A stretch of 64,000 nt of DNA from Cloeon dipterum (Eukaryota; Arthropoda; Insecta; Ephemeroptera; Baetidae): NCBI RefSeq assembly GCF_949628265.1, contig NC_088787.1:7120501-7184500 (forward strand), given 5' to 3'. A program made the position numbers and the translations under genes. Below the pieces are notes generated by a model. It was not told the DNA's origin. It saw only the letters and a program-made list of their open reading frames with translations, and ran no database searches. Positions 48,872 through 59,780 of the stretch are shown piece after piece (positions within the stretch are counted from its first letter, which is position 1; each line of letters begins with the position of its first letter).

Positions 48872-48879
48872 TGACGTCA
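48872..48879 (+). promoter_or_regulatory. CRE-type site TGACGTCA upstream of the micropeptide
   Basis: A perfect palindromic TGACGTCA 111 bases before the micropeptide ATG, in a GC-richer stretch that may be its promoter. The functional role is an inference. Confidence 0.4.
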
Positions 48880-48989
48880 GTCAAGAGCTCCAGCAATAAT
48901 TTGCCCATGCTTCTCGCTCGGATCTCTTCTTGCAATAAAAGCAGCCATTTTTCGAGCTGCACGTCGAATCGCTGCTCCGACTCGGCGCG

Positions 48990-49094
48990 ATGAAGTCGTC
49001 CGCCGGAGGAACCGAGTACCATGCGCTTGCCATGAACTTTGTCATCATCCTGCTGCTCCTGCTCATCGTCTACCTCATGTGGCACACGCTTTGA
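48990..49094 (+). CDS. 34-residue membrane micropeptide, possible sarcolamban-type paralogue
   Basis: MKSSAGGTEYHALAMNF then a hydrophobic helix (VIILLLLLIVYLMW, about residues 18-31) and a three-residue end, HTL. No signal-peptide cleavage site is seen, so it is probably a tail-anchored single-pass peptide. Short polar N-terminus plus one C-terminal helix is the layout of SERCA-regulating micropeptides (sarcolamban, phospholamban, sarcolipin). Its helix is not clearly similar to fly sarcolamban, so the paralogue call is tentative. GTGAAC right after CCCCAG (GT at 49101) is a good splice donor seven bases beyond the stop. GC-rich codon choice stands out from the AT-rich surroundings, which supports coding. 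Confidence 0.6.
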   Translation: MKSSAGGTEYHALAMNFVIILLLLLIVYLMWHTL

Positions 49095-49100
49095 CCCCAG

Positions 49101-51460
49101 GTGAACCCTCTCTAATCACTCTCTTCCTGATATTTTCAATATAAAATTTAAAAAAATAGGTGCATATTTCAACAAGAGTAATTATTATTTATCTTAAATG
49201 TAGAGAGGACTTTTTAAGGAAAGATGGATATAAACTGTACGACTTGCCTTTTATTTTAAGGAAAAAAATCATTCGCTACAAAATGTATAAAATACAAATG
49301 AAAAATTTAATTATGAAAGAGAAGAAATTAAACTGTGTGTATATATCTTTATTTATTTTTTAATTTTATGGCTTGTTTCAGATTCACTGATTAATTTAAA
49401 TTGAATTGAGCACATTTTTGACTGATTCAAATGTATGAAAACTGTGACTGGCGTGTCTCGTGAGTGCACGTCTGTCAGCGATTCAATTTTGGCACGCCAT
49501 AGCAGAGGTGCCGCCGGACTTTGGCTCAATTTCAGAATCCTCTAAGTGCTTGTTACTCATGAGTCATAACTTACAAGAAAAAATAAATTGATCTCGGAAC
49601 TGGACATCCAGAAATATCATTTTTGACCAAAAATAAACTAAACATCGAAAACTGTGGACGCAAAAATAAACGATTTGATTTCAAATATGGGGGAACTCTT
49701 TAGCTTTAAATATTTTCACATTAAATTTACATTTGCAAATTCGTTAGGAGGGTCTCAAACACAAAGAGACTCCTTAATTATGTGAAAACCAACGTATTTG
49801 ATCCATTTTCTATCGATATAAGAATAGTAAACATGCTTGTATTCGGATTAAAAAATAAATTGGATCGATATTTCATTTAAATCTAAAAAACCATATTGGC
49901 TGAATTATTTAAGTGAATTTGGAAGCTTAATTTAAAATTTTAAATCTTACATTGAAAACCAGTACAGACAGCAAATTTACCAAGTGAAAATAACCCAGCT
50001 AATCCATGTCGATTGATTTCTGCCATTGTAATATCTATTTTAAAGGTCCAGCAGGTTGAAAATTGAAATTAAACAAAATAATAATTTACAAATTTAAACT
50101 GGAGGAAAATTTAGCTATTTTTTACCACTTTAAATTATAAAACTCTCTTAAACCGATACTAAATGATTAAAACACTGAATTAAATCTTTGATTTATTCAA
50201 CACATGTTAATTTTCTATGAAAGCAAAAATTAATTTTACATCGCTAAAAGCTATAGACGGCAGAGATTATTCTGTCCTTCGAACCTTTAAAAAAAACCAA
50301 TTGCCGAGGAATGTAAAGTGATCGTCCGTTAAAAATAATCAACAGTATTGCACTTTATTGATAACAATTAAAACCCCCTCCTGCTCACCCTACTTTTGAC
50401 AAAATTTCCTTAATAATAAATAATAAATAAAAAGTACTTAGATGCATTAACATTATCTTCTATATCAAATCCTCATATATTTGTCAGTTTTTTGGTTTTA
50501 CTATCTTTTATTTTTTTTATAGTTGAGTTTTAATTGCCAATTACATTTTTGACCTTTTTTTCAAAACTGGTTAACAAGGCAAAATAAATATTAAACGTTT
50601 TTCCATAAATACGGAGCTAAAAATGTACGAACATAAATAAAAATAGCTGAAATTCAACTCACATTTCGTCAGATGGTAAAATATAAAAAAGCGACACACT
50701 ATCTCATTCATTCGTTGTCAAACAGTGAAGAGCTATTTTTTCTTGGGTTAAATAAAAAAACAAATTAAAATATGTGAATATTTAATTTCCGTATATAATT
50801 AAAAAAAGGCACCATTGCGAGCCACGCAATTTCCATTTCCATTTCTCAATTTATATTTTTCCTATTATAAACTCTTATATAAATTCATTTCTATTTGCAA
50901 TTGTGCGGGTGGTTCGCTCAGCATCAGCAGACGTTTTGAGCAAGGCGCTGGCACTAATTGCCTCATTACTCCGCTGGCATTTTCTTGCAATTAAATCGGT
51001 TGCGCAGTAACAGCACTCGCTCCTGCTGTCCAGGAGTCGAGAATTAGAATCAGGCCGTCCGAGTGCGCTCTCGCTTACACAAACCACTAGCTCTTCCAGC
51101 AGTCGCAGCGTCAATTAAACGCACGTCGTATTTAATTGAGCGAGCGCACCTGCCCTTTTCATTCCTACCTCGACCACTTTTTACCCTTCCGTCTGCTATT
51201 CAACCACGCTAAGTAAGAGACGGAAAAGGAATCGTTTCTCGGTACGATAGTGACAGTTATTGGAGCTGTTTTTTTTTTAAAAAAGGTTTTCTTAAGAGCA
51301 AACACACTGCAGGCAAGATGCTAACTTATTCAGAGAAGTGCACGAAAGATCTACATATACTGAATATTAAAAAAATTAATTGCCTACAGTGAAATTTTAA
51401 AAAGAGCTGAACATTTGTATTATTTGAGAATAAATTGGCTACAGGGTTTGCTTCTAAATC
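49101..51460. other. Probable intron or intergenic DNA, part 1
   Basis: Long AT-rich stretch with no supported gene. A GC-richer patch at about 50900-51130 has a string of short direct words (GAGCGCTCGC-like) but no recognisable element. Confidence 0.4.
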
Positions 51461-51469
51461 AAACTGTGA

Positions 51470-51611
51470 GGACGGTCTCCCTACTTGAAAACTTATTTTA
51501 TTTCACAACAAAGAGTTTCAAACACCGTTGGATAGATCTCGACGAGAGGAGTTGAAATCTGCCTAAGAAAAATGCAGTCAAGAGCTGTAAATTTTCGGGA
51601 AAATTGTAAAA
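51470..51611 (+). repeat. Fragment of the dispersed repeat seen whole at 63459
   Basis: Shares GTCTCCCTACTTGAAAAC, CACAACAAAGAGTTTC and GATAGATCTCGACGAGAGGA with 63610-63740. Confidence 0.65.
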
Positions 51612-51616
51612 CAATT

Positions 51617-52041
51617 CACCAGTTGCATAAACCCTAAGTGTTCGAAGCCGCCAACAGATGGCGCCACCGTAGACTTTCGATTTTAAGGCACTTCCGCTGC
51701 GATGTCAGACTCAATCTAGCTACTGTGCATTCTTCAATTAATTTTCTAATTTTTGACGTGCTGAAAACCAAAATCGGTTCAGCCAATCGCCGTAGAATCG
51801 TGAAAAACTATTTTTTGAAATAAAAAAATCTTTTCCAACGTTTCTACGGCGAATGGCTGGACTGATTTTGGTTTACAGCACGTCAAAAAAAGTAAATTAA
51901 TTAAAAAAAATTAAAATAGCTAGATTGAGTCTGAAATCGCAGCGGAAATGCATTAAAACCGCTCAAAACAAAATTTTTAAGAAAGTCTGTGGTTGCGCCA
52001 TCTGTTGGTGGCTTTAATAACTAAGGGTTTATGCAACTGGT
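51617..52041. mobile_element. Whole long-arm foldback MITE with 5-bp target duplication
   Basis: Ends CACCAGTTGCATAAACCCT and AGGGTTTATGCAACTGGT, flanked by CAATT on both sides (51612-51616, 52042-52046). Arms of ~190 bp contain GCCGCCAACAGATGGCGCCA and its mirror. No coding capacity. Confidence 0.82.
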
Positions 52042-52046
52042 CAATT

Positions 52047-53840
52047 GAATTTTAATTGCAAATCGAAAATCACGGGGCGCAGTACAGTTTTGTTGGGTTT
52101 TAAAGATAATCTGACAAAATTCACACTGTTGATCAGTCTTAAAAAAATATTTAGGGATTTTTACTAATTTTAAATTGGTGAAATTTAAAAGTTAATATAT
52201 GCGTTGAACTCCTCTCGCCAAGCCCGATCAAAAGAACACCCAATTTAAGGTCATCTGTCAAGATCAAAGGTCACCAAGGGCAAGTTTAAATATTTCCGTG
52301 TGTTTTTTGGGAGTTTGAAAACTTTAAAAATCCGAAACATCCCTCAGAAGTGGTCTTAGGGTACGTGTGAAACGTAAAGTAAAAATTTCAACATGATTTT
52401 CAGCTTCCATTTTGAGAAATACAATTCTGAATCACAAAAAAAACATTTTTGCAAATATTTTGACCGCTAAATCTCGGGTTCTAACCGTCAGAAATGCAAA
52501 AAATGCATACCGTTTGATAGAAATATCTTGAAAACTGTATTTCAGTGCAGAAATAAATTGCATTAATATAATCCCATTTGGAACCAGATGAACTGACTCC
52601 AATTGAAACAAATTGACCTATTTCCCACTGACTCGATTATAAAGCCCTCAATGGGTACAACAGCCTCTGAATGAACTTGCAGTCAGAACTAGTTTGCAGC
52701 GCTTCAGCTGCGTCTAATCCTGCATAATTGGTTCGGCGGAGCAGCCACTCGGAAGCTCAAAGCCGGCAACTAACTCAGACGCAAGACGCGCATACCTTTC
52801 CTTTAATACCTGCGGCCGTGGATAACCGGATTAAACGTTGGCCGTTTATCTCAACGCGAGAGAAGTTTCAACCAGAGCAGTCCGAAAAATGCAGCTCGTT
52901 CTGTGTTTCGATTCCGACGAGATGCTCGTTTGGAGTTTGGAGCGCGGCCAGCGAAGCCACAAAACAGATGAGCGATGGGATGTTGATCTGAGTGAGTTTG
53001 TGCTCGCTTGAAAGGCAGCCACATTTTCAGATTTAGACATGAGCGCCGGACAGAAGTACAATTGAAGGACGCTGGTCGCTGACCTACGCAGCACCAAAGC
53101 TGAAAAAAATTAGCCAGTAAATAACAAAATTTCAGGAAATCGCTTGGATTTATTCAGAATGGATGGAAAAAATTAAATGTACTGTAAAGTGGCTGTTTTA
53201 CCCCCTCATCAGACAGTAATTCAATTAAAATTTGAACAAACTACATTCCAATTCAATATCTTGCTATATAGGAATTTAAAATTATTGAAAAAGGTTTATT
53301 TGAATTCGTATGTTTGAAAAATTGTTCTAGATGATTTATTTCTGCCTCATAAATTTGGAACGCGCAAAAATCACAAACAAACAAAACGAAGGCCGTTCGA
53401 ACGCGGCTGGTGTCTCGCACGCAGCCGGTGGCGCGCCGATCATTTCGCTAAAAATACACCAACTTCTGGAAATGCGTGGCTGCGCTCCGGTGAAAAAAAA
53501 CCCGTTGAATTCTTCGACACTCGAATTATGAAAAGCGTCCAGCTGACTTCAGCTTCTTTGTGGAGGATGTGCTTATTAAATTTTCCCTGGCGCAGAAAAT
53601 CATAAATAGATTCGTTCAAAAGCAGATTTTTAAAATGGCCCAAATTGATCCTGAATTTGAATTTAAAACGACACGAATCGAAGTCAAGCAAAGCACATTT
53701 ATTTACAATAAACGTTTAATTTTTTTATTAAACGGGCAAAGTCTTAAATTCAGTTTTTATTTTTTCCTGATTAAATTCTAGCCAAAATTGAGCTAATTAG
53801 CAGTGTTAATTTTTATAAAAGTGGCTGCCATGCTTTTCAA
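52047..53840. other. Noncoding stretch between two repeats
   Basis: Contains a moderately GC-rich part (about 52690-53090) with short open frames on both strands and none that looks like a protein. Nothing else can be supported. Confidence 0.4.
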
Positions 53841-53844
53841 ATGG

Positions 53845-54010
53845 TCAAACTGTCTCCTTACTTTAAATCCTATTCTATTTCACAACAAAGAGTTTCCCTG
53901 AAAGGTTTCATACGCTTTTGGACAGATCTCAACGAGAGGAATCGAAATCTGGCAAGAAAATGTTGTCAAGTGCTGGAAATTTTGGAGAAAATTTGAATTT
54001 TCACTGAAGA
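53845..54010 (+). repeat. Fragment of the dispersed repeat seen whole at 63459
   Basis: Shares CTGTCTCCTTACTTTAAATC, GGACAGATCTCAACGAGAGG and TTTTGGAGAAAATTTGAATTT. Confidence 0.65.
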
Positions 54011-55289
54011 AAATTGTAGAATAAATTAATTATTGATCAACTGCTTATTACATCCAAGAATTCAAATTATTTTCAAATTGTTGCCTTGCATCGATCCTCT
54101 TAAAAGGAAATCACCTCATTTTTCCTTTCAAAAAATGTTTTCCAAGGTGAAATAGAGAGTCTAAATACCGTTTGGTGCAGGAAACACGAGCCTCCTTTCG
54201 TCTACAGCGAGCCAAAGTAAATTTTTATTTAGAGACGCGGCGCCACGAGTGGCGCGGGCGGAAGAAAAACGGGCATTTCCGCGAGGATGAAATTATTTGG
54301 CAGAATCCGCGGCGGCGCTTGTACCTGACAAGTGATTGATAGTCCGGAGGCGCCTTAGCGGCCGGCAGCAAATTGAATGTGTAAGACTCTCCAGCCTAAT
54401 GAACCGGCCGACTTGACTAAGTGGATTAGGCGCACAGCACAAGCAAAGTGCGAGAGAGTGAGAGAGTGAGTCAGAGCGGGGCTCGAGTCGAGTGTAGTGA
54501 GTGTTAGAGAGCGGCTCAAGTTGCTCAGAAATAGCACATTTTCGAATGGGAAAATCGAAAGTTGCCCCATCAAAGGGTTTAATTTAGATGGAATGAAGAA
54601 ATATTTCTTCCGATTGCTAAATTACAGTTAAAAGTAATTTAACGTCAGACACTCATTAAGAATTACAAAATTTTGATTTTAATTTAAAGCCCAAAACTAT
54701 TTGAAACGGACTTGGATGATTCAAAAACAAAAAATGCTTATAAATTAATTTACTTTTTTGTTTAAATTTAAGATTATTTATTATTTTTTGAATTCTTGAT
54801 TAGTTTTCAATAAATTAATTTACTTAATCGGTCAATTCTTAAGAATGTTGAGATTTGTCTTTTTTTTTAAATAAATTAAGTTCACCAAAGTAAATATCAA
54901 AACATTTAAAATTATAATTTTATCTAGTTCTTGTATTGTGCTGATAGAGAAAATTAAACTGAATTCTTCATTTCTGATATTGCAACAAAGTTTTTTCTTA
55001 ATCTTCCTTGGGTACCTTCCAAAACGCCGCATTTTTTTCGGAAACACATTACAAAAAACTGTTGTTTGCGAGTATTTCCGAAACACATCATGTATTCTTA
55101 TGTAAGGTAAAAAATTCCCATGAGGGATGACCAAGACTTTGACATTTTCTAGAAAATGACGAAAATTTGGCAATTTTCTCCGCTCAAAAGATCAATTTGT
55201 AATTTAAATCCAGCCCCTTTTGTAAAAAATTCCCATGAGGGATGACCAAAAATAGGGATTTGACAAAATCTGTATTAAAGCCACTGGTT

Positions 55290-56040
55290 TCATCAAATGA
55301 CCGAAATTATCAACAAAATTATAGGCTTTTTGGTACGAAATATGATTTTTTCTGGCACTTGTTTCAGTCAACATATTGATCGAAGGGTTAAGGCCTCTAT
55401 TTTCGAAACATTAAAAATAAAAAATCTGTGTAAGTCCGCTATTGATACGGCTACAAAGTTATTTAATTTAGCAATCTCGCCTGTTGCATCCTACGGTATT
55501 GAAGCTATTTGGTCACATTTAAATTTAAATGATTTCAATAAATTAGAAAGTGCTAAATCTAGATTTTTTAAAAAGGCGCTAGGAGTTGATAAACGAATGC
55601 GTTCTAGATTGGTTTATGAACTTGTACAGACCGACCTATTTGTAAATGAGCTAAAATCAAAATTCTCTCTCACTTGTTCTGAAGCTTTTGTCAAGTTTGT
55701 CAAGTAATATGAATATCAAAAAGCAAAATATTGATCCAAAATTCTATTATACTCCCGCAATGTTAAATACTGATTGGAAGAAAACGAATTGTAAGGATCG
55801 TTCCATGCTAACCAGATATTATTTTCATGGATATCATTTTCTTATTTGCACAAATTCTTGTTTTCACCTGGATGTTACTGACAAATGTAAATGTAGTTAT
55901 TGTAATGCTGATCTGTATAGTATGTACCATATTCTTGATTGTCCTCTGAAACCTTTGACTTTAACCAAAGCTGCCTCATATAAATGCTGGAAATAGTTGT
56001 ACGCCGTTGGCGTTGAATAAATATTCTATTCTATTCTAAT
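55290..56040 (+). pseudogene. 5'-truncated LINE, 3' end of ORF2
   Basis: Two overlapping frames (55297-55707 and 55688-55996) read like the part after the reverse transcriptase of a Jockey/R1-type LINE: SPVASYGIEAIWSH...KLESAKSRFFKKALGV, then a C-x2-C ... H-x4-C end (CKCSYCNADLYSMYHILDC). One frame change lies between them. The sequence ends in a short AATAAA / TTCTATTCTATTCTA tail, typical of LINE 3' ends. Dead copy. Confidence 0.75.
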
Positions 56041-58555
56041 ATGATTTTTTCAGGTTAAATTAAGAAAATTCCAAAACTGGTGGGTTTTACAAACGGTTTT
56101 TTCGCGCAAAAAACCAGTGGTGCATATTTGCGCAGTGCAAAAAAACATCATTAGACCAATCAATACAAGTCTAAATTAGTTAAATACTTAAAAATAGAAA
56201 CATCATAAATGTATGTGCTAAAAATTTTCAATAAACTGGAAATTTTTGAAATAAATGTTAATATTTGTCCAATGATTTTATCTTTTCGATGGATGCAATT
56301 GGGATTTTTTATGCTATTTTACATTTTAGACGGGTCTAAGATGGCTTATTTGATTTTTTACAACTATTTTATTACAAAATCACCACATTTTAGGAAGATT
56401 CCAAGAATTTAAAACTTATTTGATCATCTTGAAAAAAATATTATTCGTACAACAACAAATTGGGAAGATATTTAAAAATTAATATTAAAATCATTTATGG
56501 AATATCCCTGAAAAAACGATCAGCGAACGGTTATATTTATAATTAATCTTTGTTGTGTTAATTTTTCACAATAAAATTGCTAAAAAATTTCCTCCTGCCA
56601 AAATTTAGTGAAACGTGTCGTTTTCAATTTAAATTTTTAGGTGCCGTATTCTACATTTGTGACAATTCTAATTTTTTTTAGCACCATAATAATATTTTAC
56701 TTCATGCAGAGAAGCAATCAATTTAAATATAAATGAATTTCAGCCCCTTCAAGATTAACAACATCCTGTGGCAAGTTTCTCAGAAATTACTGCCGAATAT
56801 GTTTATGACTTGCTCTTAAGTTGTAGCAGCAACAAGCTTAAATAAATCAGAGCGGCTAACGAGGAGAAGGACATAACAATTTCACGGGCGTGAAATAATG
56901 AGATCGTGTCGCTTAAAGCGTCAGCGGAGCGCTAATGCGTGCCGTTTCTCAGCCACTCGCGGCCTCAGCTTAAGGGATGACGAGGAAGAGAGAGAAAGAG
57001 AGAAAGAAAAGAGCAGTGTGTTGATGAAGCGATCGACGTGCCAAAAGTTGTCAGCCTTAATCGCGGCGGAGGCACAAAAAGCCGTTTGATGTCTCATTTG
57101 CAAATTAGCAGCCTTGTTGCCAGCGCGCGATTAACGACTCGCGACTCGCGAGCCCGCGCGGATCGGGGTCAAGATTCGGGACGAGCCGCTGGAGAGACGC
57201 GGCAGCTGCATTTCGGCCTTTTTAATTATCACCGCCATAATGATGGCGCCCAATGTGGTTCGCTATATTTATAAAACAGATCTGCTCGGAGCCCACGCCA
57301 AAACTTGCTGCCGCACTGCTGCTCGAAAATCCGATTCCAGCCACTCCCTGAAAAGCGATAAATTCGTATTTTCAATTAATTCAATGGCTTGCAATTTATA
57401 AAATCATTATTTTGTACTAAAAAATAATCATTCCGTGCTAAATTTGACATTTTTCTAGAAAATGACGCAATTTCGGCAATTTTCTCCGTTCGAAAGATCA
57501 ATTTGAAATTTAAATCCATAGCCCCTGTTTTAAAAAAAATCAGCACTCTTTCGCACTTTAGTGCAAAACCCGAAAAATGGACGCGTTTCATCGCGGGAGG
57601 CGTATTTTCAAGTCAGAAACCGAATCCGGCCAATAAGTGAATTTAAAAATTAATAAAACCAAACACTTTTAAATAGCGCAGATTTTGCGGGTTTCAGAGA
57701 TTAGGCTTAAAAGACTTAGAATTCAACGGCGTGTCTGATAAACTTTGGTTTTTAACTGTATGACCCATAGGAGCCGAGTTATAAATTTTTAAAATAAAAA
57801 AAACGCGATTTCTATGTGTCACTTGCCAACTGTTGTTTTCAGGGCCCAGGTGGAGCCCTATGGGTCAGACGGTGCAAATTTTGGTATAAATCAACGCCCC
57901 TTGGTTAGGCGCATCCGCCCGTGTGCGGTTTTCCAAAATCGGACCATTTTTCGAATTTTTACGAATTATTTTCGGTCGAAATATTGGAAAAACTCAAAGT
58001 TTACAAAAATTTCAATTTTTCCGCCTTGACCGTAATTCAGTTTTTAGTTAATTTACATTTATTTTTAATATATTACTGTCTCCTTATTTATTTCCGTTCT
58101 AATTTGCAATCTGTTCCCATTCACATCAACATAACAGCCCCTCTTCTATTTTTATTTAATTCGAACGGCTGGCCATTTATTTTACGAGCTGCTTGGATGC
58201 ACTCGGGTGCCAAGAGATCCACGTCGCTGAACAAAAGTCAACGACGAAAAATGGTCTTCGGGCTTTTGGCGCAATAAGTTTGGGAGGGGCTCGTTTGTTA
58301 TTCTTTAATTACGAGAGCCGACTGGCTCTGCGCACTCTGCGTCGCGCTTTGTTTTGTTTAGGCGCTGCTTTATTTTGACAGGCGAACACGGTGTTTTGTA
58401 AAAATACGTCGAGAGCCCTCCGACATTGTTCACACAAAATGCTTTCCCACTTTTTAAAGAGCAATTATCCGCGATGACGGCTTATTCCCGTCCACTCTCG
58501 CGCTACTAATTTCCGACACCTTTTAGTTTTGGTAAAAGTGCTACGTTTTCATCAG
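56041..58555. other. Noncoding DNA with a GC-richer patch
   Basis: About 56840-57330 is GC-richer than its surroundings, with many short restriction-like words and a GAGAGAAAGAGAGAAAGAAA run near 56989. It could be an enhancer of the flanking gene, but nothing shows it. About 57765-57880 holds an inverted pair CCCATAGGAGCC / GGAGCCCTATGGG. Confidence 0.35.
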
Positions 58556-58559
58556 TGGT

Positions 58560-58800
58560 TTACTAAAAAGCTGAAATTTTGGATGTTTATCGTGGAAATA
58601 ATTCTATACAAGAGGATTAAAACCTTCCAAATCCTAGAAAATCCTTGTTGCCAATGCATGAACCCTTAAAATTCAGATGAAGCCAAAATTGACGGTAAAT
58701 TTAAAAGCTATTTAAATGGTGAGAACGACTGTCTCCCTACTTAAAATCTGATTTTATTTCACAACAAAGAGTTTCCTTAAAAGGTTTCATACACGCTAAA
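58560..58800 (+). repeat. Fragment of the dispersed repeat seen whole at 63459
   Basis: Left half only: CCTTGTTGCCAATGCATGAA, GACTGTCTCCCTACTTAAAA, CACAACAAAGAGTTTCC. Confidence 0.6.
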
Positions 58801-59374
58801 AATAAACAGAGCTAGGTAAATTTTAGAATTTTAGTTTTAAAATTGAATCCTTGAATCCTTCGGGTCATTTTATGATTTGGCAACAAGGATTTTCCAGAGT
58901 TATCGCCGAAAGGTGAATATATTATTTTTCAAACGTAATTTCCGATGTTGTCGAGCGATAATTCCGCGCTATTGAGCGATGAGGCGACCAAAGCGGTGTT
59001 TTTATCGCAGGAACCATACTTGAATAAACAGCAGTCCCATTAAATAAGCGCGTGTCGACCATGCAAATTGGCTCTTCTTCCGTGCGGGAAATTTCACCAA
59101 AAGTGCACGGATTTCAGATTTATCAGCGCAGAAACTTCCGTCCCCTCGAGAGACTTTTTGGTATCTTCGAAAGTTTGAACTTCCTCGAATAATTATGGAA
59201 AATCGTGGAGCGTGCGGTCTTTTATTAATAACGGATCAAAATATTTAACTGAAAATGAAATTAAAATTTAAAAAAAGAAACATCACTGTTCGGTTGATGA
59301 AAAACATTAATATTTTTTACTGACGCCCTTGTAAATGTTTTTCATTTAGGAGCCAATATTTAAACCTGTTAATA

Positions 59375-59780
59375 CACCAGTTGTATAAGCCGCCAACAGA
59401 TGGCGCCACCGTATACTTTCGTAATAATTTTAATTTTAAGTCACTTTCCGTTGCAATTTCAGACTCAATCCTGCTGCTGTGCATTCTTTACTTAATATTT
59501 TTTCTTTTGACGTTCTGAAAACCAAAGTCAGTCCAGCCATTTGCAATAGAAACGTTGAAAAACATTTTATATTTTAAAAAAATAGCATTCTCACAATTCT
59601 ACGGCGATTGGCTAAACTTATTATTTTGGTTTTCAGCATGTCAAAAGAAAAAATATTAAGTAAAGAATGCACAGCAGCAGGATTGAGTCTGATATCGCAG
59701 TGGAAGTGCATTGAAATTGAAAGTCTATGGTGGCGCCGTTTGTTAGCGGCTCCCATCACTAAGTAAACATGCAACTGGTG
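59375..59780. mobile_element. Long-arm foldback MITE
   Basis: Ends CACCAGTTGTATAAG and CATGCAACTGGTG. Left arm GCCGCCAACAGATGGCGCCA mirrored at about 59728-59750. Same family as 2846-3280 and 51617-52041, more diverged in the middle. No clear target duplication. Confidence 0.8.

Noticed and set aside
56898-57274. Open frames in the GC-richer patch near 57 kb on both strands
   Set aside because: Both strands open at once because of base composition; no domain, splice context or repeat.
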